A stretch of 64,000 bases of DNA, from NCBI GenBank assembly GCA_025024175.1, contig QCXZ01000003.1:34868257-34932256 (forward strand), read 5' to 3'. Position numbers and translations under genes: made by a program. Each line of letters opens with the position of its first letter. Within the stretch, counting starts at the first letter, position 1. Positions 1-12,433 of this stretch are shown in pieces. The stretch comes from Rhyzopertha dominica (lineage: Eukaryota; Arthropoda; Insecta; Coleoptera; Bostrichidae). A model generated the notes under the pieces. That model did not search any database. It was not told where the DNA came from and saw nothing but the letters and a program-made list of their open reading frames with translations.

Positions 1-2160
1 GTACTTGCTGTACTTGCTGAACGATTAAATAAAAGGCGCATTCTGTACACAACCGTTTACTCTCAGCTCACAAAAACATAATGCCTGTCCATTTTCCACA
101 AAATCTCATAATAATAATAATAATATTTATTGAGAATCTCAATAGCACTAAGAATCGGCAAAGCCGGTTTTCATCTTATGCCACGACATACAAAAGACAT
201 CCCAGTAATATATAACAAAGAGAAGAAGAAAAGTAATATCAATCAGTATCAGTCAAATAAAAGGAAACAACATATATGAATATTATCAGTATTGAGCCCG
301 TTGACACAATAATGAAATAAATGAAATCAGTTGAACTAACTACCTACTTGCGCCTTGAATAAACAATCAGACAGCTTCTTTCTAAAGGAATTTATGGATC
401 GACAGTTCAAGAACAGATTTATATTTTCATTGTAAAACTTTGCCGCACAGTATATGAAACAACTCTCAAATATTTTTGTTTTATGTTGAGGAATCAGGAG
501 TTCATTTACATTTCTTAAAGACAAATGATGCATTTGAGATCTTACATATATCAAGTTAGAAAGATAAGAAGGTTGTTTAGAATAAATAATTCTGTACAAG
601 AATACGCCAAATTAAAGCTTAAAACGAAAGTCAAGTTTTAGAACGTTCAAGTTTTTATAAAACACCGTAATATGTTCTCTAGAACTAATATTATAAGATA
701 AGCGTAGACAAGAGTTTTGCAGGACTTGAAGTTTACGTTTAAATTCACATTTTCCATTTTAAGCTACAATTTAACTGATTTTGTGAAATAATTATTACAT
801 AATAGTTTTCATATTAGTCACTAGCTTGAGGTTAATATGGGAAAAATATGGTACAAAATTTGACTATTGTATTAATGAGTGAGTAGTCCAAAAATAATTG
901 GAGATAAGCATTAATAACCATCTCTTTGATTTGGTAGAATATTTTCCACACAAGTAATATCCGACAGTCAGTTACACAATCGGGCAAGAAATTTTGAATT
1001 TTGTTCATACCAAAATTGGTATTACAATTAATATCAGGCCAAGAAAGTAAATTACTACTATTCATGTTATTTACGAGATCTTATATTCAAGAGTTCCGTT
1101 TAAATGAAAGCTGTCTCTTGTTTTAAGCAAACATACTTCCGCTTTCCCGACAAACATAATTGCCTGTAGGTATCAGTTTTCTACGACCCAATTTCCATCA
1201 TAGACCTGTCGCTCAATCCAAAGGCGCTCTTATTCAGGACAGGGTATTCAGATTACGCGGCTCCGTTATTTTGGGGAGACCACCACCCTTACGTCGGATA
1301 TAAATGCAAGAAGTGGGTCCGTTCGTAAAATCTTAATTTGCAATCCAAGATCACGTCCGCCGGAATGCCTTTCCGTGCGCTTTGAATTGCAAATGGCTCA
1401 GTCCAAAATTGTGTTATTACTTGGCTGCAATCAGTCATAAAATATGTATGGGCTGGTATGGGTTGGTTGTTCGGCTTCAACCCCTTTTTTATGCGATGTA
1501 AAAATATCATTTGTTGAGCTCTAGAGTGTGTAGTGAAAGAGAGACCAGAACGTTTAGAATAGATAATACATAGCAGCAATGTTAATAAACCAAATTATGT
1601 CGATACATTGATGTATGATTTAGTTAATAAATCTGAGTTAGCAAAACAAGGCAAATAAGATATTATCCACTAACCCCGACTCGTGCCCATATATCCTAAA
1701 TGTCAGTTTGGCAATACATTTATTGGTCCAGTTGCTGCCCTCTCCTGCTGTTATTAGTTCTTCTTTACGATTTCAGTGCATACGTACTATTGTCGTCTGT
1801 TTTAGGGTTATTAAACGATGCAAACAATATGGTTTTGCATTTCCATTTCATGACTGTCAAGAGTTTTTCAGCCTTCAGTAGTCTTTTTCATATCGAGTGT
1901 TCTAACTGGCGCGGCCCGCGACCTATTTTTATGTGATGCTTTATTGGGTTTAAATTTTCCGATGTATAAAATAAAAGCCTTAACACATGATAACGAATTT
2001 ATACAAATTTAATATAAAAAATTACAAATTAGTAAGTGGAAAATTATTTACATTTGTTAGAAAAAATTTACAGTAGTGCACAATAAAATTTATACACGGT
2101 ATCGATTATGTTCATTACAGCTTGTTAATAAGCACATTACAAGAAAGTTACAAACTAAAG
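1..2160. other. Stretch without recognised gene
   Basis: No gene could be recognised. An (ATA)n microsatellite at 108-127 runs into TTTATTGAGAATCTCAATAG, which resembles the A/T-rich 3' tail of a non-LTR retrotransposon. Positions 1190-1580 are noticeably richer in G+C than their surroundings and hold a 96-codon open frame on the minus strand (1289-1579). I do not recognise that product, and it could be a decayed repeat or an exon. The first 20 bases are two copies of a GTACTTGCT-like unit. Confidence 0.4.
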
Positions 2161-2860
2161 AAATTACTCACTCTCACTTTCACTGCTAAAATCACGATTA
2201 ACTTCTATTATTAATTCTTGAACATGATTCGCACTGTACCGATTTCCAATGTCTAGTACATGTCGCACTGAATTTCTCCATGCATCGACACTTGTTATTT
2301 CAGCTTTGTGTCTAATTTTTAACAGCATTTCATTGGTGAATTTTCCACCGGTGTTCCCTCGTCGAATTCTTTGTTTCAGCTGCCCCCATATCATTTCAAT
2401 GGGGTTGAAAATGCAATAATATGGGGGTAGAATTTTGTGTCCACATTCAGAAGCGAGAATGACAATTTTAAATTCCTTCGAATTGTTTTTGTGCCAAGCA
2501 CTTCCAACAATTATTTTTTGTGTAGCCCTCTTCGAAATATAAATCTTCTTTTCTTTAAAACTCTTGAATGGTTGCCTTATTAGTTGTTGTATTTGGAACT
2601 TTATCCAGTTGCTCCGAATAGTAACTAGCGTTGTCCATTACTATGACGCTGTTTGGTGGCAATTTGGGCAATAAAATGTTTTTAAACCAATTTTCAAACA
2701 CTTCCCCATTCTTATCAGAATGATAATCGGCGTTTGCTTCTTTTAAGTTATTGCGTCCAAGATACAGGGCTCCAGGAATGAAACCATTTTCACCTCACCC
2801 TGCGGATCTCATTAAATTGGGAAAGAATACGATTGAGCCATACTATTAGATGAGAAATAT
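2161..2860 (-). pseudogene. Decayed Tc1/mariner-type (DDE) transposase
   Basis: Read on the minus strand, the region shows the C-terminal half of an IS630/Tc1-mariner superfamily transposase. From upstream to downstream it has GFIPGALYLGRNN (about 2790-2750), VIVMDNASYYSEQ (about 2645-2605) with the second catalytic Asp, and PPYYCIFNPIEMIWGQLKQ (about 2425-2370) with the third acidic residue in the usual NPIE-x-x-W setting. Between them lie at least two in-frame stops and a frameshift. The first catalytic Asp and the N-terminal DNA-binding domain were not found, so this is a broken, probably 5'-truncated copy. The only long open part is 2164-2394 (76 codons). The family call rests on the spacing of these motifs; the exact subfamily is not determined. 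Confidence 0.8.
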
Positions 2861-2870
2861 TTGTAGTTCA

Positions 2871-5140
2871 AATAATATTTTTTGAATACCAAATAATGCT
2901 CATTGATTTATGTGTGCGGAAAAAATTCTAAAAAAGCCTAAACACAATTTTTGGATACGATCCACTCTGCTGCAAAACAGTGGAACGTGCCGAACCCGTC
3001 TGTTATTTACGACAGCTTCAGGTAATATTTGTAAACTATTGCGAGCAGTAATCGGCTGTTCGTATAATGAGTCTCATAGATCGTTGCTTGCAAGTATAAG
3101 TCAAATAGTAACAGTCAAATTGCAATACGTTCAGTACTGCTATATTCGTCACTCGTTTATATCGTTTCGGGTTTCTGTCATATTATATTTGAAGGGTATA
3201 GCAAAACCTAAGACCATTCGTGCATAAAAAAATTAGTCGAAAAATAAATAGAAAATAATTTTTCCTAACGTCACCGTTGTTGGCTTTTTTAAGAGTTGGT
3301 GTTGAGAAGAAAGATGCGGGCTTTAAATCGTTTTAAGTGAAATATCGCATTTCATTTCCAAAAATTGTTTTGTAATTCGTGAGAACTAGTTCGATTCCAA
3401 ACACTGTATAGGTGGATTTTTAACAGAGCATCTTGGAAGATTATGAGTTAACAGTACTTTTTCTTTTTTGCTTAATCTAAACAACACGGTATGCTAACTT
3501 TTCATGTTGGCCCAGCTGTAAATGATTAATTTAATTTATTTGTCGCAAAATAAGAAATATCCGTGTAACTTGATCAGCGTGATCCATCGTTTTCCTTTTT
3601 TATATAATTGTCCGATTTCATGAAGGCAATCCACAAACAATAATTAACAGTAGGAACGAAATCCGGAATGTCATTGATGAAACTGATCAAAACAAAATAT
3701 ACTTGTTGCAGATATCGATATAGGCATTTTCAGTCACAATATTTTATTTTTTAATCAGATTTGTAATTTGAAAGTCTCATTATACTCGTTTAATAAAAAA
3801 ATGTTTAATTTCAAAACTATTTTTAATTTTGAACAAACAAAAAAGAACTTATTCGCTATATGTTTTAAAACATTATTATAAGCGGTATAAATTAAAAGAT
3901 AGAATCGGGAGCAAACTTTTATAAGTAGTATTTCACGGGTGTAGGGTTGCAGGCGATATTTTGATGCCAGCACAGTATCGATCGTATACCAAGTGTACTT
4001 AATTTTTCACGGATACAATATGTTTGGACACTTTTATGTGGTTGTCGTATTGAGTGATTGAGTATTGAGTTTGCAGTAATAAAAGTAGGTAATGTTAGTA
4101 ATAGTGTTATTAATATGCAGTCCACACTATGGTATGGCGTTTCGAAGCAATGGGCTAAAAGTTGAAACTGGGATTTTTTTAATACATATATCTAAAGTAG
4201 ATGATGTTTTTGCTGTAATCTATATACATACATGCAGAATATCGCCTACTAAAACAATGTTAATAATAATACAAATTGAAAATATCCAAGGAACCTTAAA
4301 ATGGTTAGAAACAATCCCAACTATACTTTTTAATTATATCTAACTATTAGTTTAGGTAAAACATTGGCGAAATATAACCCTCAATGTGTTAATGTAACAT
4401 ATTCTGAAAGAATCAAAGTCTTCTTGCAAAAAAACGGGAAAAAAGCGATTAGTTTCATATGAAAGGTTTCATACAGATATACTGAATGGTACCTCATCTA
4501 CTAAAATCAATTAACACTATGCTTTTATGCTCAGATGCCAGTTTTCCATAGTATCAATACTTATAGCTTTAAAACTATGACCACAACGTATTCACGGGAA
4601 ATATAATAGGGCTTTACCAGAAAGCTCCCTATTTATGACACAATACTGTATCATTTTTTTCTCTTAGTAATTGATTTACTGGATCGCCCAATGCAGTCAC
4701 ACTAGCTGTTTGCCTTCATATATCCCAATATAAAATGCTTGCATTCAAATTTTGAAATAACTGTATTACATAAGGCATACATCGCTGCGGTTCACATATT
4801 ATCTTGGGACGTGTTTGTAGGTTAAATATTTGCTCAAGCAGTACTTGCAGAGAGTTGCTTCGCTCCCATATGTTTATATAATACCGTCGGGAGTTATATT
4901 AAGGGTACCAGAAACGTTAAACATAAAGGAAAAATATTTGCGTTTATTCTCATTACTTTGTCGACTTGAAAAGGAAGCTTGCTTAGTTTAAGTATAAGTT
5001 TAAGTATAAATATAAAACAGTAAATAGTCACACGGCACTTGTATTAAAGTAAATACATCCATTGAATGCATATAACGATGCATCAAAATGTTTTATCTGC
5101 AAAGAGTTCATAATATATTTATAAAATGACTGCCTGTCAA
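2871..5140. other. Stretch without recognised gene
   Basis: AT-rich sequence with no convincing coding region, RNA gene or terminal repeat. The short open frames here have no recognisable motifs and a composition like the surrounding non-coding DNA. Confidence 0.4.
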
Positions 5141-6100
5141 AACATTATTACCCAAAAGAATGGAAGAGGGGTATAATAATTACAATCCCTAAATCAAATA
5201 CAGATCACTCGAATACTAAAAACTATCAACCAATAACATTATTATCGGTCGTTGGATAATTTTTGAAAAAATCGTACAACAAAGCCTCCAAGAGTCTGTT
5301 GCACATCACTATATACCACAATATCAATTTGGCTTTAAACACAAAAATTCTGCAATCCATCCGCTGATTATACTAACTTTGTATATTCAAACATACAAAA
5401 TACATGAATGCATAGCAGCAGTACTGTTCATGGACATCCAAAAAGCATTCGACTGCACATGGCACTATGGAATTATCTATAAGCTACTTAAAATAGGATG
5501 TCCGACATATTTGGTAGCTTTCATACGGGAGTTTCTGGAAGAGAGAGCACTGCAACTTAAAATTGGGAACTAAATATCAGACACATTTACATCACAACAA
5601 GGAGTTCCTTAGGGGTCACCATTATCGCCAATACTTTTCAATATATTCTACTACGATATCTATTTATACAACAACGGAGATATACATGAACCACAGTTAA
5701 ATAAAGACTACATATTACAATTTGCTGGTAACCATAGAAAAATTATAAGCAGTAACAAATTCAACAGTAGAGTGGTTTAAAAAATGGCGTATACTACCAA
5801 ACCCTGAAAAATCACAACTAGTGATCTTTGGTCACCGCATAACACCACAATCACCAACTAAACATCTGGGAATATATGTAAATAATAAACTAAATTTTAA
5901 TAGGCACATTCATACCATGAAATATAAGGTTATAAACAGGGCCAAACATTTCCGTTCGCTTACTTTCAAAAAAGTAGAAATCAACATGGCCAATGCTGTT
6001 AAAATATACAAAATGATTTATTATTGAATATGGACATATATTATTTAGTGGATGCAGGCCAACAGCATTGGAACAGATTGAAGTAGCAGAAGAGCATTGA
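5141..6100 (+). pseudogene. Jockey-like LINE reverse transcriptase remnant
   Basis: Pieces of a non-LTR reverse transcriptase appear in the expected order. A PKEW..GIIITIPK segment is followed by NYQPITLLS (5150-5260), which matches the W-K..I.IPK...YRPISLL block. AVLFMDIQKAFDCTWHYGI (about 5415-5475) matches the LDI-x-KAFD-x-VWH catalytic block. Next come a QGVP/QGSPLSP-like stretch around 5598-5640, PTKHLGIYVNNKLNF (about 5855-5900), and a terminal ...ALEQIEVAEEH tail (about 6060-6100). Stops and frameshifts separate the pieces and the FADD box is not intact. It ends in an AATGATAATAATATTTATA-type tail. It sits about 280 bp upstream of the first visible kinase exon. Clade is inferred from motif style only. 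Confidence 0.75.
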
Positions 6101-6381
6101 TTTTTTTTAATGATAATAATATTTATATTCCTGTGGGCAGAAAGATTTCGGTCGTTGGCCAATAAACCATATGTATATCTGTAATCATATATGAGCAGCT
6201 TTTAAGTTTTCATTATTTGGTTACCTTCTGTTCAAAAGTTAGTTAGATAATATAAGTGCATAATGTATGGCTTGGTGTTCTAAATAGCTGCTTAAGAATT
6301 TATTTTATCTTGCCTTGAAATAATAATGATCGTGTGTATTTCTTTGGTTTTCAGCTGTAACAAGTTTTTCTTTATTCTCAG

Positions 6382-9300
6382 ATTGGAATAGCGTATCCGG
6401 TCACGATAGGGTAAAAAGACAACTTTCAGTGTCCTCAGATAGCAAACTTTTAGATGATGATATCCGCGAAGAAACTAGAGTCATCCTGCGACCCAAGAAA
6501 CCTCCTAGACCGAAATCAGAAGTTCTGCTCAATCAAGGCTCCGACCATAGAAGAACCAAAAGATACTCTGCATTTGGGGTATGTAACCAATATGCTGTCA
6601 GAGAGGATGTGTCATTCTACTTTTATTTTTTCAGGGTGATTCCCCATTTGGGAAATCGGAAGCTTATATTAAGTTAGAACAGTTAGGTGAAGGCTCCTAT
6701 GCCACAGTGTACAAAGGCTTTAGCAAGTAAGTCATGGCTTGTTTATATAGTTTTAACGTAAAAACAACAATTTTTTTTAGCTTACAAAATCAAGTGGTAG
6801 CGCTGAAGGAAATTAGGTTACAAGAAGAAGAGGGTGCTCCATTCACCGCCATTCGTGAGGCATCCTTACTTAAAGAACTGAAACACGCCAACATAGTCAC
6901 ATTGCATGATATCGTGCACACCAGAGAAACACTTACTTTTGTTTTTGAATATGTTGTAAGTATTTCAAGCACAAATATACATCTTGTTCAGTTTTTGTTC
7001 TTATATAGTTGTACTAGTAGTACATTTTAAATGAGGTGGTGTTTTCATCTAACAAGTAGATAAAAATTTACCGTTTTGTTTTTTTTTAACATTGCGTGTT
7101 ATTTTACACAACTTTATTGATTGTAAAGGTTTGAGGGCGAATGAAATATGAATGAGTTTTTTTTTATTTGTGTCAACTTATTTGTATTTCAAAATTGATC
7201 AAAAGTACAGGTACTTTTCTTATTCCTTTAGAATAAAGCTTTGCGACAGTACACAAAAATGTTGTAAATTTACCAATATTCTACTTCCTTATCATAAAAC
7301 AGTAAGATCCAAGGTTTGTGTTTAGCTGTCGCCTAATGAAATTTTAATGCTTACATCCTGTTATATTTCCATCCTCCTTTTTTACATTTGTGTACTTAAC
7401 ATGAGGTAGGTGCATTTAAGTAATTTCACAAACAGTTTGAAATGTACCATGTAAGCTCCTTGCCTTAGTTAATGTATGACATCAACTGTGATTTTTCGCT
7501 TATTTTTATAATAATGCTAATCAACTAAAACAATATACAGGGTGAATCGTAAATAATGGGGTATACTGTTACTGCAGGTTCTCTGGATAAGAATAAAGTA
7601 ATTTAGATCAATTAATTTTCGTGCCATTTTGCTTCCTTAAAAAGTTATAGGTATTTGCAAGTGGTTTTCTAATTTAGTTTTTTAGTGATAATTCCTACCT
7701 ATTTGAATCACCCTTACTAAAACTTGACAAAGAAATTTACAATACCTAAGCATCGCACTGCAAAGAAATTAATTTTGAAAATCGACTATAATATATGTAT
7801 AAATTTCCAACAATTTTAATGATTTACTAAATCTATAGGTGTTAAAGTCTTACCTCATAGTGATATAGTAGTAAAATCTGTGAGATATTGTTAAGTTGCT
7901 AACATTACAACACCATATGAAGCAGAAACCACAAATCGTTTACCATATAAAAATATAATGTACTATATTGAATAGTATTAAGTTATCTGTGTTACATATT
8001 ATTTTCACAAATTCCTTTGTTTCTCTTTATTTTGTGTTCACCTTAATCTTGCCTGCTTAAAAAATATAAAATAAACATAATACACAATTTTAAGATGTTA
8101 CTAGAGGACATAGACCGATTAGTAGTCTGACTCCAAACGTGGTCAATTTTTTTAAAACTATAGGTTTAATGGCAGAAAGTATAACACATTTTTTAATGCA
8201 AATTTAGTATGGTGTAATGTTTAAATATTATGTTCACAACTGACTTCATGTGTCAATTTTTTTCAAGGATTATTCATATTGACAGACATTTTTAAAAGAT
8301 TGGCTTTCTCCTAATTGTTTTCGCTAAAAAGTTTTTACAACCTGGTCTCTAAAAACATTTTGAATTTATTTTAAATAAACCAAGAATAAGAGAATGCTTA
8401 ACCAGAATAATGCTTATGCCTGGAGTGGCATATAAACCCAAATTTCAGTCCATAGATAAAGATTGGACAAAAAGCTAAAATTTCTCCATGTAAAATTTAA
8501 TTAAAATTGTTTCAAATATATGATAAAATTATTGATAAAAAATTAAATTATAGCTTTTTAAGGAATTAAATGATACTACTATGTAATTAAAGAATCAGCT
8601 GCTATTCTTACTGTATAAACACTTCACACTATTTGAGAAATGAAAAATGTATGCCAATTTTTCATCTGTGTCTTATTCTTATTTCACACGCTCTTGCGAT
8701 TTTCTGCAAAAAATTAATGAAAAAATACTTATTTCAAAATTATTTTTCACAGCATCTATTGCTTAGGGTTTACATAAGAATTTTTTCTTATTTTCAGCAT
8801 ACAGATTTGTCTCAGTATTTGGAGAGACACAGTGGAGGGCTAGATCCTCGAAATGTTAGGCTGTTCCTTTTCCAATTATTACGTGGCCTCGCATATTGTC
8901 ATAAACGACGTGTCCTTCACCGTGATGTTAAACCACAAAATCTCCTTATTAGTGAAATAGGTGAACTGAAATTGGCTGACTTTGGACTTGCTAGGGCCAA
9001 ATCAGTACCCAGCCATACATATTCACACGAAGTGGTTACTCTGTGGTACCGACCGCCCGATGTGCTCCTGGGAAGTACAGAATATTCTACACCACTAGAT
9101 ATGTGGGGTGTAGGGTGTATATTTGTTGAGATGATAACAGGGATGGCCATTTTTCCTGGAGTTCGAGATACATATGACCAGTTAGATAAAATCTTTAAGG
9201 TATGTTTTCAACTACTGGGTATTACGCAATGTCACAAGATTGTTAGGAGGATAAAGAAAACCTCTTATATCTTTGGTATTGTTAAAATCGGTTAAAACAT

Positions 9301-12300
9301 AAAGTTTTGCAATAACTTTTTAAATCAACTTAGTATGTATTGTTAAATAAAAATGCCTAGTGTAAAATTGTCTCTGCATGTAATTCTACTTATTTCAAGG
9401 TACTTGGTACTCCAACTGAAGAAGACTGGCCAGGTGTATCAAGACTACCTGGTTATAAGGTTCACAAAATTGGTCAGTATAAACCAAGAAAGTTAGGACT
9501 CTGTTGGCCACGCTTGCATGATGTTGTACAAGGGGAAGCCATGGCTACAGCACTTCTACAGCTTGATCCACAATATCGGCTAGGTGCCGAGGATGCCATG
9601 CGACATCCATATTTCAATGGGTTACCAAAAAAACTGCTGGAACTGCCAGATGGTAAGGAATAATGTCATTTTCTTTAAATAAACTTTAGATTATTCAAAT
9701 ATGATCTGATATTTTCTTTAGCGTTTCACAGTTTTGTACCTACATTTGTAGCAATGTCATTAATAAGTTTATCAAAGAAAGGCTTGTAGACAACTTCTTT
9801 TATACATATTAAAAAGTAAATCTATAAATGTTTTAATATTGTTGCAAGTATATTGTATATCAATACCTTACATATGAGGTGTGTTTGAAAAGTAGTGGTA
9901 ATATTAATTATTCAAAGAATTTTTATCAACATTAATATTGGCCCCTTCAAAGTAATCACCCTTAGATACAACACACTTGTGCCAGCATTTTTTCCAGTCT
10001 TTTAAGTGCTTCTGGAAGTCACCTTTTGGTATTGCCTTTAAGCTCCTTTAGCGATTCTGAACAGAAAGGATTCAGACAGAGCGAATATGGTGGCTGGAAC
10101 AACATTACAGCGCTGTTTATTATCGAAAATTCATGAACAAGCAATGAAGTGTGAGTAGGTGCATTATATTGGTGCAAAAGCAATGAACTGTTTCGCCATA
10201 AATTGGGGCGTTTTTTCAGAGAAATCTTCATGCAGACGGTGTTGCACAAGTAAAATATGAACTTTGTGTGGTTTGATTCTAATTTAACTATATATGAAAA
10301 ATCATTACCACAAAAATTTAGCTGGCATCTTCAGTAGAACTTAAAGTAAGCGGCTCTTGAAATGTCTGGATTTAACCAGAGAATATTCTCCTCACCAAAT
10401 TTTCAGTGAAAATTTCAATCTTCGTTGGCTTCATTTGGTGACTCCTGAACAACTGTGATTCAGCGCTATACTTGATCAAAATTCAGCAATTTCGGAACAA
10501 ATTCCATAGCATGAGTCAATTGATATGCTAACCCTTTCCCTTTTTCATCTTTCTTGTCGATTAGAGGTGCTAGATCGTCTTCAGGACCTTCTTGAAAATG
10601 CTTGTACCACTCGTAAACCTTTTGTATTACTCATAGCATTCTCACCAAAAGCAATATTGAACATTTCTAAAACATTACTACAGTTTATTCCATTCTTATA
10701 GCAAAATTTAATAAAAATTCTTTGATCCAGCTTTTACGAAAGTAAAAATTCGCCGATCTCTCAAAAACACAACCTTTTTGATAGCTGACAACAAACTAAA
10801 CGTGCAACATGGCTAACCACATATTCATTCTTTTCAGACATGTTCACCAACATAATAACCAAAAAGTTGTATGAATCAGACTGATACAATCTATAAAAGT
10901 ACAAAATCCTGTACTTTTTGAACTTACCTTGTATTATGTTCGTTCCTCATAATAATTTATTATGAATATCACATGTGTAGCTAATTTACCACCTCATTGA
11001 TGCTGTAACATAAAATGACATTGCTGCTGGATAAGTCATTTTATATTCTGCTTTTCACTATGATCGAACTTTGTCAAAAAAAAGTCCAAGTAAAAGGTCA
11101 CACATTTCTAAATAAAAAATCTTCGCTGGCATTTCCCCAAATTGAGGAAAATGATGGCAGCAGCATTGGAGGTTTACGATCATTAAAATCAAATTTCACA
11201 TTTCCATTAGGTGTTATGAGATTTTATTTTTATTTTTTCAACTTATGCAAATGCTTTGTTGAGGATTTGGAGTTCTTATAAAATTTATGCAGGACAGGAT
11301 TTATTTTATACAAAGGCATGTAATTAATATAATCAATAAATTTCCTGTGGCAAAGATTGTTAAATAAATTAAGTTTCATGCTTTACAATTCATTTTTTTT
11401 GTAATTTATTTAATAAATTGGAGATGGTTTACACAACTATTTTATGTCCAGTATAAGGCAAAAGGAATTTGTTCATGCCCCATGAAACAAAAAATAAATA
11501 TAATTATTATTTCCATTTAAACAATTTACCTTGATGATGTACAAAATATGAAAAAAAAGACATAAAAACTGCATGAATAAAAAAAACAATTAAACCCCAT
11601 AGCCCTGAATTGAAACTTGACGTTCGGGCTTAATTAGCGTGACCTCATAATGCTGCGGCTGCAATATTCCTCAATTCATCAAAAGGCAGCAATGGTTTTT
11701 CTCACGTAGAAATGTGTAGTTCTCGCCTAAATTTTAAATTTTCTAGTGTTTGATAACCGACTTGGCATAGGTTATAACTGACAGCAGAGTCATTTGATGT
11801 TGCACCATCGACAAAGTGAGGGATGTCACATATTTATGGCCTTTAAAAGTTTTATCAGCCTATTTTACTGTGTACAGTTGAACATGGAGACAGCAGTTAT
11901 GAAAAAAATTAGTTTTAAGTATACTAAGAAACCGAAGGTACATTTTTTATATGTTACTACTGAAACAAACTCAAAATTTTTTTTGCATATAGTGACTTTT
12001 CTTATTTCTTCAAAAAAGCTTTTTGGTAGCACTTACATCTGTTGCAAATTTAATATTCTACCTCCTGATCAAAAAAGATTCCTAACAAGTGAAATATGAT
12101 GAAAATGTAATTTAAAATAATCAGGTGTTACCTCTTTTAACTTAAAAGATGCATTAATGATTTCACATATTTTTAATTTTTTACTAAGACATAATATCAA
12201 AACGTTGAATTTCACTTCTTCAGAATATTGTCATTGACTACTTGCTGTAAAATATTAATTTGGTTGGAAATTATAATATTGTTATAAATTTTAAAAGCAT

Positions 12301-12433
12301 AAAAAAGTTGACCTAGAAGTAAGCAGATTGTTAGTAAAAATTGTTTACAATGTATAATTTGTTTTCAGATGTGTCAATATTCAGTGTTGAAGGCATACAC
12401 CTTTACCCGGAACAATATTCAGGAATAAAATGA
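6382..12433 (+). CDS. Eip63E: PFTAIRE cyclin-dependent kinase (CDK14 / Eip63E type), 3' six exons
   Basis: Serine/threonine kinase of the CDK14/CDK15 (PFTAIRE) family, whose members bind cyclin Y at the membrane. Exons: 6382-6578, 6635-6726, 6781-6955, 8798-9199, 9400-9652 and 12369-12433. All have GT-AG borders and the phases agree throughout, giving at least 393 residues to the TGA at 12431-12433. Visible motifs: glycine loop [11 protein letters not shown] (exon 2), AxK lysine [13 protein letters not shown] and the family signature PFTAIRE (exon 3), [35 protein letters not shown] and DMWGVGCIF (exon 4), and the C-lobe (exon 5). The first visible exon encodes the basic, Ser-rich linker typical of these kinases. 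It starts at an acceptor, so at least one 5' exon with the start codon is unseen. A possible poly(A) signal lies at 12448-12453. If exon 5 is not spliced, a stop follows within four codons. Confidence 0.95.
6956..8797 (+). other. Kinase intron 3, with a possible small MITE
   Basis: Intron between the PFTAIRE-helix exon and the catalytic-loop exon. It contains TACAGGGTGAATC at about 7536-7548 and, about 160 bp on, GAATCACCCTTA at about 7704-7715. These are roughly inverted and suggest a small non-autonomous DNA element of about 180 bp (7536-7715). No exon was recognised in the rest, which is AT-rich. Confidence 0.45.
9875..10931 (-). mobile_element. Decayed mariner element in kinase intron 5
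   Basis: The minus strand encodes a mariner transposase remnant. [19 protein letters not shown] (about 10170-10115) matches the HHDNAPAHTS block with the second catalytic Asp changed (HQYNAP), and [12 protein letters not shown] (about 10095-10060) matches the PPYSPDLAPCD block. The ends are degenerate inverted repeats: TGAGGTGTGTTTGAAAAGTA on the left and the complement of CAAGGTAAGTTCAAAAAGTA on the right, each next to a TA dinucleotide, as expected for mariner. The copy is about 1.06 kb against about 1.3 kb for a full element. Internal stops and loss of the catalytic residues show that it is dead. Confidence 0.8.
10932..12368 (+). other. Remainder of kinase intron 5
   Basis: AT-rich intron sequence up to the last coding exon. 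No exon, RNA gene or clear repeat boundary was seen. The open frames at 11015-11281 and 11794-12099 are rich in low-complexity Phe/Lys codons and have no family motifs. Confidence 0.45.

Noticed and set aside
1289..1579. 96-codon minus-strand frame in a GC-richer patch
   Set aside because: Could be an exon, but no family resemblance or splice pairing was seen, so it is only mentioned in the region note.
11794..12099. 101-codon frame in the kinase intron
   Set aside because: Phe/Lys-rich translation of AT-rich DNA, with no motif and no phase-compatible splice sites tying it to the kinase.
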